Source: Thermoleophilia bacterium (GTDB lineage: Bacteria > Actinomycetota > Thermoleophilia > Gaiellales > JAICJC01). From it: DNA of 50,768 bases. The position numbers were made by a program, and so were the translations under genes. The DNA lies in contig JAICYJ010000018.1 of assembly GCA_025934255.1 (NCBI GenBank), forward strand, positions 1-50,768, written 5' to 3'. The notes beneath the pieces were generated by a model. The model ran no database searches and was not told the origin of the DNA. It saw only the letters and a program-made list of their open reading frames with translations. This document shows, piece after piece, positions 41,662 through 50,133 of the stretch; position 1 is the stretch's first letter, and every line of letters begins with the position of its first letter.

Positions 41662-42726
41662 ATGAGACGAACGGCACTCACGTTCGCACTTGCCATCGCT
41701 GCGCTGCTGGCGCTCTCCGGCACAGCATCCGCCGCGACCTGGCACGTGTGGCCTGGGCATTCGATCCAGCGCACGATCCGGCACGCGTCGCCCGGCGACA
41801 CGATCATCGTGCACCGCGGCGTGTACCACCAGAACCTGACCATTCGCAAGAGCCATCTGACGCTGATCGGTCGCCACGCCGTGCTGACTCAGCCTGCTCA
41901 CCCGCGCGGCTTCTGCGCGCAGGTGTCTGCGCCCGAGGTGGACGGGATCTGCGTGCTCGGCCAGGTCGACGCGAGCTTCAACCCGCTGCGACCGACGGTC
42001 GGCACCACCATCCGCGGTTTCACGGTGAGGGGCTTCCACGGCGACGGCATCTTCATGTTCAATGTCGCCAACTCCCGGATCGTGGGCAACGTGGCGGCGC
42101 ACAACTCCGGGTACGGCATCGCCGGTTTCGTGCAGCATGGCGGCGCCTACCTGTGGAACCGCAGCCACGACAACGCGGAGCCCGGGCTGTATCTTGGCGA
42201 TTCGCCCAACGCCGACTACGTGATTGCCCACAACTCGGTGTATCGCAACCAGTACGGCGTGTTCATCCGCCATTCCGCGCACGGCCGAGTCCACGACAAC
42301 AGGTCGTGGGGCAACTGCGTGGGCATGTTCCTGCTGGACGACGGCCAGCCGGGCGGCCTCCACAACATGACGCTGTGGAACAACCGCTCGTGGGCCAACG
42401 ACAAGGCCTGCGCCGCGGACGACGAGGGCTCACCGCCCCTGTCGGGCATCGGCGTGCTGCTGGTGGGCGCTCGCCGGACGCTGGTCACCCACAACTGGAT
42501 CACCGGCAACCAGCCGGGCGGCGAATCGTTCATCTCCGCCGGACTGGTGCTGGTGTCGGCCAAGATCGGTGGCGGTAGTGGCTTCGATCCACGCCACGAC
42601 ACCATCTCCAACAACACCATCACGGGCAACTCGCCGCTGGACATCTTCTATGACCAGTCCGGCAGCGACGTTCACTTCCCAGGCAACACCTGCAACGCGT
42701 CGCAGCCGTCCTGGATCTGCAACTGA
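41662..42726 (+). CDS. secreted right-handed parallel beta-helix protein
   Basis: A 354-aa protein with a signal peptide (RRTALTFALAIAALLALSG, cleaved near ASAA). Parallel beta-helix coils of the NosD/PbH1 type follow: IVHRGVYHQNLTIRKSHLTL, ITGNQPGG, and repeated N-x-I/V and H-N-S turns such as RIVGNVAAHNSGYGI, YVIAHNSVYRNQYGV, GRVHDNRSWGNCVG and TISNNTITGNSPLDI. The fold binds or cleaves polysaccharides, but no lyase residues can be assigned. An AAGGGGG site precedes ATG 41662. A 15-bp hairpin follows. The 142 bases upstream show no convincing promoter. Confidence 0.82.
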   Translation: MRRTALTFALAIAALLALSGTASAATWHVWPGHSIQRTIRHASPGDTIIVHRGVYHQNLTIRKSHLTLIGRHAVLTQPAHPRGFCAQVSAPEVDGICVLGQVDASFNPLRPTVGTTIRGFTVRGFHGDGIFMFNVANSRIVGNVAAHNSGYGIAGFVQHGGAYLWNRSHDNAEPGLYLGDSPNADYVIAHNSVYRNQYGVFIRHSAHGRVHDNRSWGNCVGMFLLDDGQPGGLHNMTLWNNRSWANDKACAADDEGSPPLSGIGVLLVGARRTLVTHNWITGNQPGGESFISAGLVLVSAKIGGGSGFDPRHDTISNNTITGNSPLDIFYDQSGSDVHFPGNTCNASQPSWICN

Positions 42727-42734
42727 GCTGAAAC

Positions 42735-42768
42735 GGCTGGGGCACCGGGTGAGCCCGGTGCCCCAGCC
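42735..42768 (+). terminator. strong terminator-type hairpin
   Basis: A perfect 15-bp stem, GGCTGGGGCACCGGG (42735-42749) with its complement (42754-42768), and a TGAG loop lie 8 bases after the beta-helix stop. No T-tract follows. Confidence 0.6.
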
Positions 42769-42874
42769 TGCCGCTGGTGCGCACCGGCTCTGCCGCGCGG
42801 CATGCGAGCGTTTTGGGGATACTCAAGCGTATGCTCGTGGCGCACCGGCAGGATCAAGGCCAGCGGGCGACGCT

Positions 42875-44020
42875 TTGACGTCAGCCCTGATCCCGCGTGA
42901 GGAGTACGCCGCGCTGGAGCGTTGGGTGTACCTGAATCAGGCGTCGCTTGGCCTGGTTCCGCGCCGTTCGACGAGAGCGATGGTCGATTTCCTGGTCGAT
43001 GTGGCGCAGTACGGCAACGTGCGGCTCTCGGACGCCACCGAGGAGCGGATTCTGGATGACCTCCGCGAGGCCGCCGCCGCGTTGTTCGACGCGCCGCTGC
43101 GGTCGGTGGCGGTGGTGGGAGGAGCCAGTGAGGCGCTCGGCCAGCTCGCGATCCTGACAGCGAAGGCCGGCGGCGAGGCCCTGCTCGTGGCGTCCGATTT
43201 CCCCAGCGTGACCTACCCGTGGCTTGTCGCCCGCGAGCGGTTCGGCACCGTTGTCAGGTGGGTCGAGGACAGTCCACGACAGGACCTCACGTCAGCTCTT
43301 GTCGACGGCATTCACAGCGGCACCACCGCCGTGTGTTTCAGTGCCGTTCAGTACGCCACCGGTTCGCTGGTCGACGTCGGCGAGGTCGTTCGGCGTGCTC
43401 ACGAGGTCGGGGCGCGCGTCATCGTCGACGTCACGCAGATGGCTGGAGCGATGCCAGTGAGCATGCGTTCGTGGTCTGCTGATGCGCTCGTGTGCAGCGG
43501 GTACAAATGGCTGTCGACGCACGGCGGCGTCGCGCTGCTGGTTGTGGCCGACGAGTTGCGAGAGTGCGTGCCGCCGATCGTTGGCTGGAAAGGCACCGAG
43601 CGCCCCTTCCAGTTCGATCCCACGACGCTGGCGCTCGCAACCGACGCGCGACGGTTCGAGCTCTCAACGATCGCCTACAGCTCGGCCGCCGGTTTGAGCA
43701 CCTCGATCGAGCTGTTGTCCGAAGTCGGCTTTGCGGCGCTCACCGGACATGCCGGAGCGCTCGCGCGCGAACTCATGGCCGCGACGACGCCACACGGCTG
43801 GACGCCATTCCGGGATCTCGACGCGCCCGGGGCGAGCCATCACATCGTCTCGCTGCGTCATCCCACCCTGGCTGCGCCGGCGATCCAGGCCCGGCTCGCC
43901 GAAGAGCATCACATCGTGGTCAGCTCGAGAGGGGGCGGGATCCGCGTGTCCCTTCACGCCTACAACGACAGCGCCGACATCGACGCGCTCGCCGACGCCA
44001 TGGGCAAGGCCAGCCGATAG
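42875..44020 (+). CDS. class V aminotransferase (cysteine desulfurase-like fold)
   Basis: A 381-aa PLP enzyme. The cofactor Lys is in SADALVCSGYKWLSTHGGVA; the preceding VIVDVTQMAGAMP strand carries the PLP-contacting Asp and Gln of this family. The start WVYLNQASLGLVPRRS and FSAVQYATGSLVDV also fit class V enzymes that act on small substrates, including kynureninase-like and isopenicillin N epimerase-like members. I cannot name the substrate, and no SufE/IscU-like partner is near. The start is uncertain: TTG 42875 is the nearest candidate to the first conserved residues and has no clear ribosome site. Confidence 0.78.
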   Translation: MTSALIPREEYAALERWVYLNQASLGLVPRRSTRAMVDFLVDVAQYGNVRLSDATEERILDDLREAAAALFDAPLRSVAVVGGASEALGQLAILTAKAGGEALLVASDFPSVTYPWLVARERFGTVVRWVEDSPRQDLTSALVDGIHSGTTAVCFSAVQYATGSLVDVGEVVRRAHEVGARVIVDVTQMAGAMPVSMRSWSADALVCSGYKWLSTHGGVALLVVADELRECVPPIVGWKGTERPFQFDPTTLALATDARRFELSTIAYSSAAGLSTSIELLSEVGFAALTGHAGALARELMAATTPHGWTPFRDLDAPGASHHIVSLRHPTLAAPAIQARLAEEHHIVVSSRGGGIRVSLHAYNDSADIDALADAMGKASR

Positions 44021-44103
44021 TCGCGCCGTGGACGCGTTCCGGTACCGCTTGCTGGTCTGACAACCCTCGGTCCGGAGCGTCACATATCGCACGCCGGGTT
44101 CGG

Positions 44104-44131
44104 TTGACAGGACACATAAACGGTCTATACG
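44104..44131 (+). promoter_or_regulatory. sigma-70-type promoter of the Asp-box pair
   Basis: A perfect -35, TTGACA (44104-44109), and TATACG (44126-44131) are spaced by 16 bases, in a locally AT-richer stretch. Transcription would start near 44138, and AAGGAG lies just before the GTG at 44166. It is the clearest promoter in the window. Confidence 0.6.
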
Positions 44132-44165
44132 TTATGCGGCGCCCATCCTCGATAAGGAGCCTCCG

Positions 44166-45434
44166 GTGTCGGGATCCACGTTTCGCGTTGGCATGACCGT
44201 TCGTGCGGCACTTGCGGTGACCCTGATCGCGCTGGCGGTAGGAGTGGCCGGAGTGCGCGCTGCCACCGCGGGGTGGCAGGGGGAGTCGATCATCTCCTCG
44301 CACGCGACGGGTGATGGGTGGGAGCCGGCGATCGCCGCCGACCCATCGTCGCCATACGTCTACACCGCCTGGATGCAGTACTCGGGCCCCAGCATCACCA
44401 TCAGCATGCGCACCTCGACCGACGGCGGGTCGACCTGGGGCGCGGTCAAGCCGCTGTGCGCGAGTTGCGGGAAGGGGCAGTACGACATCACCCTGGCGAC
44501 GTCGAGCACCGGCGCCGTGTACGCGACGTTCATGCAGGGGAACCACATCTCGTTCACTCGCTCGACCGATCACGCGGCCACCTGGTCGACGCCGATCAAG
44601 ATCTCCGCCGGCACGTGGGGTGACAAGCCGTGGATGACCACCAGTGCCAATGGTCAGGACATCTACGTGATGTGGGCGTCACACGGCAACATCGACGCCA
44701 CCTCGTCGCACGATGCGGGTCTCACGTTCTCGACGCCGGTCCAGATCACGAACGAGTCGAACATCTACTACTACCCGAACGGTGGCACGGTGCTCTCGAA
44801 CGGGACGGCCGTGATGGTCGCGTCGGAGTATCCCGAGAAGGGCAACAGCACAAAGCTCACCGGGCCCATCAACATCGTCGCGTTCCGTTCCACCAACTTC
44901 GGTGGCAGCTGGCAGCGAACGGTGGCGGATACGCTCAACACGGGGGCAACCTTCGCGACCTCGTCGGTTACCACGGTCGCCTCGGACGCCTCCGGTAACC
45001 TGGTGCTCCTGTACAGCGGCTCGACCAGCGTGGGCGCAAACGGCAAGGTGTACGTGCGTCGCTCGACCGACTCCGGTGCCACCTGGAGCGCGCGGGTTGA
45101 GATGACCACCTCAGCGGGCGGCGCCGACGCCACCCAGGTGGCCGCCGCCGGCAAGGCTGCTGGTCAGTTCGTGATCACGTGGATGGACAACCGCGGCGGC
45201 GGCTTTAACGTCTGGGAGCGGCAGTCCACCGACGGCGGCGCCACCTGGACCGCCGATGCGAAGGTGTCGGATGCGACCTCCGGCGCGTCCTACAAGACAA
45301 CGGCCGGCTTCGGCACTCCATATGGCGACTACGACACGGTGGCGATCAACTCCGCCGGCAAGGCCGTGGCCGTCATGGGCGAAGGCGACACCGGCCAGGT
45401 GCACGGCGATATCTGGGCGAACCGACAGAACTGA
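44166..45434 (+). CDS. secreted Asp-box repeat protein (sialidase-like fold), copy 1
   Basis: A 422-aa protein with a signal peptide (VRAALAVTLIALAVGVAGVR) and six Asp-box repeats spread over the sequence: STDGGSTW, STDHAATW, SHDAGLTF, STNFGGSW, STDSGATW and STDGGATW, the mark of a sialidase-type propeller. The sialidase Arg triad and Tyr/Glu nucleophile cannot be assigned, so it may bind rather than cleave. The end TPYGDYDTVAINSAGKAVAV recurs in copy 2 (FPYGDYFEME). GTG 44166 follows AAGGAG. Copy 2 starts 33 bases after its stop, so both are probably in one transcript. Confidence 0.8.
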   Translation: MSGSTFRVGMTVRAALAVTLIALAVGVAGVRAATAGWQGESIISSHATGDGWEPAIAADPSSPYVYTAWMQYSGPSITISMRTSTDGGSTWGAVKPLCASCGKGQYDITLATSSTGAVYATFMQGNHISFTRSTDHAATWSTPIKISAGTWGDKPWMTTSANGQDIYVMWASHGNIDATSSHDAGLTFSTPVQITNESNIYYYPNGGTVLSNGTAVMVASEYPEKGNSTKLTGPINIVAFRSTNFGGSWQRTVADTLNTGATFATSSVTTVASDASGNLVLLYSGSTSVGANGKVYVRRSTDSGATWSARVEMTTSAGGADATQVAAAGKAAGQFVITWMDNRGGGFNVWERQSTDGGATWTADAKVSDATSGASYKTTAGFGTPYGDYDTVAINSAGKAVAVMGEGDTGQVHGDIWANRQN

Positions 45435-45467
45435 GTGCCCTCAACCGGTCTGGGGAGGCAAGGCAAG

Positions 45468-46859
45468 ATGCTGCAGAGACGATCGTTGCTGGTGGGAATC
45501 GTGGTCGTGGTGGTGGTCGTGGCGGCAGCCCTGATCATCGGGCTGGGGCGCAGCAGTGAGGAGCACGAAGGAAAGGGCGATCCGGACAAGGACGTGGCGG
45601 GGGCGCGGATCGCAGCCTTCCATGGCACCGTTCGTCAGCTGAGGGTGCAGGCCGCGGCGACGCCGACCGGATTCGACTCGGAGCGTCTGTGGGGAACCGG
45701 TGATGACTGGGAGCCCGCGATCGCGGTCGATCCCAGCTCGTCGTACGTCTACCAGGCGACCACGCGCTACGGCGGGCCGAAGGCCTGCGCCTCGTGTTCG
45801 GATCCGGCCATCATCGTGCGCGCCTCGAGCGACGGCGGGGCCACGTGGGGCCCCGACGCGTACATCTGCGCGTGCAAGAACGTGAAGGCGCAGAACGATC
45901 CGCAGCTGGCCGTTGCCAGCGACGGCACGTTGTATGCCGCGTGGCTGAACGACTACCAGCCGGGCGTGGTGTTCTCGAAGTCGACCAATCACGGGGCTAC
46001 ATGGTCGACGCCCAAGTCGGTTGAAGGGAAGTCGCTCAGCTTCAGCGACAAGCCGATCATGGCGATATCGCCGACCGGCAAGGACGTCTACATCGCCTTC
46101 AACGCGAGTGACAGCTATGTGGTCGCCTCGCACGACTTCGGCGCGACATGGGGCACCCGGGTCAAGACCAACAGCGACTCCCTCTACTGGTTTGCCGAGG
46201 GCGGCGCGGTTGCTCCCAACGGCTCCATCTACTTCTCCGAGAGCGCCGAGAACCAGAGCGCCACCGGCCAGGTGAAGCTGGCGGTGCTCCGCTCCACCAA
46301 CGGCGGAACGTCATGGACGACGACCTTCATCGATACGTCGCAGCAGCAGCCGGCCTGCACGTCCAACGGCTGCACGAACGACTTCCTGGGACCGCAGGCG
46401 ATGCTCTCGGTCGATTCGGCCGGCAAGGTGCTGGTCGCCTACACGCTCAACACCACGGCCGGAGCGCCGAAGGGGTTGTACGTGCGCACCTCCACCGACG
46501 GGGCCACCTGGAGCGCGCGACAGCAGCTGAACGGCCTCGGCGACAGCGGGTTCCCCGTTGTCTCCCATGGACCGACCGCCGGCGACTTCCGCGTTGCGTG
46601 GCAAGACGACAGGAACGGCGCGAGCGCATACAACACGTGGTACACACGCACCACCAACGGCGGCGGAGCCTGGTCGACCGCGGTGCGGCTGTCAGACCTC
46701 GGGTCGGGCGCGCCGTACAAGACCGCCGCCGGATACGCGTTCCCGTACGGTGACTACTTCGAGATGGAGACGGCACCGTCCGGCGTCAACTACGTGATCT
46801 GGAGCGAAGGAACGAGCTACGTCGGCCCCGGTGGCAGCTGGTACACCAGGGGACAGTGA
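45468..46859 (+). CDS. membrane-anchored Asp-box repeat protein (sialidase-like fold), copy 2
   Basis: A 463-aa paralog of the preceding protein with an uncleaved-looking N-terminal anchor (SLLVGIVVVVVVVAAALIIG). A charged linker (SSEEHEGKGDPDKDVAGARI) is followed by Asp boxes SSDGGATW, STNHGATW, SHDFGATW, STNGGTSW, STDGATW and TTNGGGAW. Shared landmarks with copy 1 are DDWEPAIAVDPSSSYVY and the late YKTAAGYAFPYGDY. It has an additional Cys-rich part (GGPKACASCSDPAI, YICACKN). ATG 45468 is chosen over GTG 45435 because GGAGG precedes it. The pair looks like a tandem duplication with one form secreted and one anchored. Confidence 0.8.
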   Translation: MLQRRSLLVGIVVVVVVVAAALIIGLGRSSEEHEGKGDPDKDVAGARIAAFHGTVRQLRVQAAATPTGFDSERLWGTGDDWEPAIAVDPSSSYVYQATTRYGGPKACASCSDPAIIVRASSDGGATWGPDAYICACKNVKAQNDPQLAVASDGTLYAAWLNDYQPGVVFSKSTNHGATWSTPKSVEGKSLSFSDKPIMAISPTGKDVYIAFNASDSYVVASHDFGATWGTRVKTNSDSLYWFAEGGAVAPNGSIYFSESAENQSATGQVKLAVLRSTNGGTSWTTTFIDTSQQQPACTSNGCTNDFLGPQAMLSVDSAGKVLVAYTLNTTAGAPKGLYVRTSTDGATWSARQQLNGLGDSGFPVVSHGPTAGDFRVAWQDDRNGASAYNTWYTRTTNGGGAWSTAVRLSDLGSGAPYKTAAGYAFPYGDYFEMETAPSGVNYVIWSEGTSYVGPGGSWYTRGQ

Positions 46860-46869
46860 GGGACTAGGA

Positions 46870-46888
46870 GGCCGCGTCGCGCGCGGTC
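46870..46888. terminator. hairpin between convergent genes
   Basis: GGCCGCG (46870-46876) pairs with CGCGGTC (46882-46888), one G-T wobble and a 5-base loop, in the 33-base gap between convergent stops. It is followed by AAAA on the plus strand and could act for both directions. Confidence 0.35.
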
Positions 46889-46892
46889 AAAA

Positions 46893-48521
46893 TCAGACGG
46901 CACGTCGCTTGATCTTCCAGCCGGCGGCGACGGCGACCAGCGCGATCGCGGCCCCGGCCGTGATACCCGGCTCGATTCGTTCCGGTCGTGTTGCGCTGGG
47001 GCGTCCGCTCGGGGGCCGGGGGCGGCGTGGTTGCTGCTTTGCTGGGGCGGGGGTGAGCTCATCCTTTGGCCGCGGCGCGGGCGGCGTCTCCTCGATCGGT
47101 ATCGCGTCGACGTCGTCGGCCTGCACCGGCACTGCCGCTGTTTCGAGCCCGCGGGCCAGGTGGTGCTGCGGGTCGAGGCCGGCGTGTTCGAGCACGACGA
47201 TCTGTTTGCGTAGGCGCCGTATGTCCAGCACACCGCGCCAGGCGCCGACGCACCGCGCCACGAGCATCAGCGGCCCGTACAGGCAGATGAACACCGGCAC
47301 CAGCCACGCCGACGTCGCTCCCTGCCTGTTGCGAAGAAACGGCAGCAGGAACAACAGCTGGGTGGTCACCGCCAGGATGCGCGCGGCGGCGAATACCAGC
47401 AGCCATTGCCAGCCACCGTGCAGCACGGCGAACAGCGCGACGACCACGTAGGTGAAGGCCATCGCGTCGCGCAGTTTGATCACGCCGAGCAGCGGCAGGC
47501 CGAAGAACCCGATCCGCCCGTCGAACCAGTACGAGCGGCGGCCGATGCCGCGGTGATGGAGATAGAACGCGACGATGCCGGTCGTCCCCCAACGGACGCG
47601 CTGCCGGAAGATGCCGGAGACGTCCTCTGGCGCCCACGTGAAGCCGATGGCGCCGGGCGCCATGCGGACATGGCCTAGCCGGTGCGCCTTCATCGTCATG
47701 TCGAGATCCTCGGACACCCACTTTGGTGCCGAGCAGAAGCCGCCCGAGTCGACGATCGTCGATCGCAGGTAGGCCGAGAGCCCGCCGGAGCAGCAAACGA
47801 CCGACCCGAACAGCACCTGGAACCGGCGGTCGAGCTCCATCGCCAGGAGGTACTCGATGGACTGCAGGCGCGTGATGATCGACGCCGTGGGGTTGGCCAG
47901 GCGCAGGTTGACCGCGACCGCGCTTGTTCCCGGCTCGTCCAGCTCCCGCAGAGCCTCCTCGATCATCGTCGGGCTCATGATGGTGTCGCAGTCCATCCGG
48001 ATGATGGACTCGTACCGGGCCTGCTGGACACCCACGTTGATCGCGACCGAGCATGCGTACTCCCAGGCGTAGACGTCCACCCGCGCAGCTCGCACCACGT
48101 CCGGATGCCGAAGCTGGAGTTCCTGGCACAGGCGCCACGTGTCGTCGGTCGAGTTGTTCTCGACCAGGATCACCTCGATTGGCCGATAGGTCTGAGCCAG
48201 GATCGTTTCGACCGTGTCGCCGATCAGGTGCGCGGCGTTGCAACAGGGAACCACCACGCTGGCGCCATCGCGGCGACCGCGCCCGCGGGATGGGGGATGA
48301 GGGCGGCGGGATGCAATGATCAGTGGCCGCCCGACGATCCAGCAGGCGTAGATCACAGCCGCCACCAACAGGTCGCGCCGGCTCTGCCCGGCCAGGAGCG
48401 GAAGGCTTCGGCCCGAGCCGAGCGCGAGCCCCGCGTAGCTGGATGCGAGCAGGCCCGCGAAGCCGAGAATCAGGCACAGCAGCATCCATCGCTGAAGCCG
48501 TCTCAGCCACCGGTCCGACAT
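46893..48521 (-). CDS. membrane GT2-family glycosyltransferase
   Basis: A 542-aa processive-type GT2 enzyme of the hyaluronan/chitin/cellulose synthase group. Two N-terminal helices are followed by the catalytic domain: SVVVPCCNAAHLIGDTVETI, ILVENNSTDDTW, the metal-binding IRMDCDTIM (D-x-D), WVSEDLDMTMKAHRLGH with the catalytic Glu-Asp, and the QRVRW acceptor motif. Several C-terminal helices form a pore-like part. After these comes a long Pro/Arg-rich tail and then an additional hydrophobic helix (GITAGAAIALVAVAAGWKI), which is unusual. ATG 48521 has GAGGA upstream; GTG 48560 is an alternative. It lies just downstream of the sulfoquinovose synthase-like gene, in the same direction. Confidence 0.85.
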   Translation of the reverse strand: MSDRWLRRLQRWMLLCLILGFAGLLASSYAGLALGSGRSLPLLAGQSRRDLLVAAVIYACWIVGRPLIIASRRPHPPSRGRGRRDGASVVVPCCNAAHLIGDTVETILAQTYRPIEVILVENNSTDDTWRLCQELQLRHPDVVRAARVDVYAWEYACSVAINVGVQQARYESIIRMDCDTIMSPTMIEEALRELDEPGTSAVAVNLRLANPTASIITRLQSIEYLLAMELDRRFQVLFGSVVCCSGGLSAYLRSTIVDSGGFCSAPKWVSEDLDMTMKAHRLGHVRMAPGAIGFTWAPEDVSGIFRQRVRWGTTGIVAFYLHHRGIGRRSYWFDGRIGFFGLPLLGVIKLRDAMAFTYVVVALFAVLHGGWQWLLVFAAARILAVTTQLLFLLPFLRNRQGATSAWLVPVFICLYGPLMLVARCVGAWRGVLDIRRLRKQIVVLEHAGLDPQHHLARGLETAAVPVQADDVDAIPIEETPPAPRPKDELTPAPAKQQPRRPRPPSGRPSATRPERIEPGITAGAAIALVAVAAGWKIKRRAV

Positions 48522-48571
48522 CACGTCCTCGATTGACCTCCGGGCGCGAACTGCGCTCACCGACCCTGGAG

Positions 48572-49741
48572 CTAGGCCGGCTGGGCCTGTGAGGCGCGCC
48601 AGCGCGTCCTGGGCGGGACAGCCTCGACGATCACTCGCGTTCGGTGACGGCGGATCGCGCGGAGCATCGACTCGACCACCTCACGGGTGAGCAGATGCGG
48701 CTCCAGCCCGAGGTCGAGAAGCTTCGTGTGCTTCGCGTTGTAATAGTGCTGTTCGGCCTCGACTCGGGGGTTGGTGGTCGGTTCGATCGATACGTCCAGG
48801 CCGACGTCCGCGCCGGCCTGTTGCACCAGCTCCGCGAGGTCCTGGATCGAGAACTGTTCAGTGAACTGGTTGAACACGCGGAACTCGCCTTCATCGGCCG
48901 GGTTCACGACAGCCAACTCGATACAGCGCAGCGTGTCTCTGATGTTCAGATACCCCCTCGTCTGGCCGCCTTCGCCGTAGACGGTCAGAGGGTGCCCTAT
49001 CACCGCCTGCACGCAGAAACGGTTCAACGCCGTTCCGAACACCTCGTCATAGTCGAAGCGAGTGGCCAGCCGTTCGTCCAGCACGGTCTCCGGCGTGTCG
49101 ACACCATAGACAACGCCCTGGTTCAGATCGGTGGCCCGCAGCCCCCAGATGCGGGACGCGAAGTGGATGTTCGTCGAGTCGTGTACTTTCGAGCAGTGGT
49201 AGAGCGAGCCGGGCAGCTTCGGAAACGGCAATCGGTCGCTGCGACCGTTCCGTGTGACCTCCAGATATCCCTCTTCGATATCGATGTTGGGTGTGCCGTA
49301 CTCACCCATCGTTCCGAGCTTGACAAGGTGCGCGTCCGGTGCCAGGTCGCGCATGGCAAACAGCACGTTCAAGGTCCCGACGACGTTGTTCACCTGGGTG
49401 TCGACGGCGTTTGTGCGACTGGCCATCGAGTATGGCGCGCTCGGCTGCTCGGCGTAGTGCACGATCGCCTCCGGTTCGAACTCACGGAAAACGCGCTCGA
49501 CGACCGAGTAGTCGGTCAGGTCGCCTTCGGTATGCGTCATCTCACGGCGGGAGATCTCCCCCCAGGCCGCAAGGCGCTCGTCAAAGCGCTTGATCGGGGT
49601 CAAGGAGTCCGACCCGTTGACGGCGTGCATGGAACGGCGCAAGTAGTTGTCCACTGTATGGACGTCGTGACCCAACGCCGAGAAGCGCATCGCCGTGGGC
49701 CAACCGAGATAACCGTCCGCGCCAAGGATCAGTACACGCAT
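48572..49741 (-). CDS. sqdB: UDP-sulfoquinovose synthase-type NAD-dependent enzyme
   Basis: A 389-aa extended SDR. It has the Rossmann start ILGADGYLGWPTAMRFSALG, then VHYAEQPSAPYSM, KLGTMGEYGTPNIDIEEGYL and the catalytic YHCSK. T144, Y181 and K185 align almost exactly with the T145, Y182 and K186 of Arabidopsis SQD1, and TMGEYGTPNID is diagnostic. The enzyme makes UDP-sulfoquinovose from UDP-glucose and sulfite, normally for the sulfolipid SQDG or for sulfonated glycans. No SqdX/SqdD-type GT4 gene is seen; the neighbour is a GT2 membrane enzyme, about 50 bases downstream on the same strand. Start ATG 49741 is directly before the conserved strand. Confidence 0.9.
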   Translation of the reverse strand: MRVLILGADGYLGWPTAMRFSALGHDVHTVDNYLRRSMHAVNGSDSLTPIKRFDERLAAWGEISRREMTHTEGDLTDYSVVERVFREFEPEAIVHYAEQPSAPYSMASRTNAVDTQVNNVVGTLNVLFAMRDLAPDAHLVKLGTMGEYGTPNIDIEEGYLEVTRNGRSDRLPFPKLPGSLYHCSKVHDSTNIHFASRIWGLRATDLNQGVVYGVDTPETVLDERLATRFDYDEVFGTALNRFCVQAVIGHPLTVYGEGGQTRGYLNIRDTLRCIELAVVNPADEGEFRVFNQFTEQFSIQDLAELVQQAGADVGLDVSIEPTTNPRVEAEQHYYNAKHTKLLDLGLEPHLLTREVVESMLRAIRRHRTRVIVEAVPPRTRWRASQAQPA

Positions 49742-50133
49742 GTCGCTGCTCCAGTCTGTCGGGGATCTGGACTGATCCAGCCGTTCAAAACCAGTGAAGA
49801 ACGATGGACCAGAAACGTGAGGCGGTACCCGGTTCGGGTCCTGCCACCACCGATCGGCGACCTGCGCCGTCGATGAGTTCGCGTCTCAGATGAGGGGGTG
49901 TGCCGACCCCGATCGGCACCCTGCCACGGCCTCGCCGGAGTGTCAAGTTGTTAGGGATGTATTGGTTGCCCTGACGGGAACCCGACGCTACCCGCATCCC
50001 AGTCGTGAAGCCGCGTCTCGGCGAGTGGTCTGGACCACCGGGTCCATTGGAGCGCGATTAACGTTTACCTCGGACGTGGTGCGCTCGCGCCGTGTGACTG
50101 CGCCTGGTCGACCACCGATGCGCGAACGCGTTG
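49742..50133. other. 392-bp intergenic region without a supported gene
   Basis: The stretch upstream of the sqdB-type gene has no convincing reading frame. It contains a small hairpin, GTGCCGA (49900-49906) with TCGGCAC (49913-49919), and patches less GC-rich than the neighbours (around 49940-49975 and 50055-50070), suitable for promoters of the minus-strand genes. I could not fix any -10/-35 pair. Confidence 0.5.

Noticed and set aside
44166..46859. Calling the two Asp-box proteins sialidases
   Set aside because: Asp boxes show only the propeller fold; the catalytic Arg triad and nucleophile cannot be identified.
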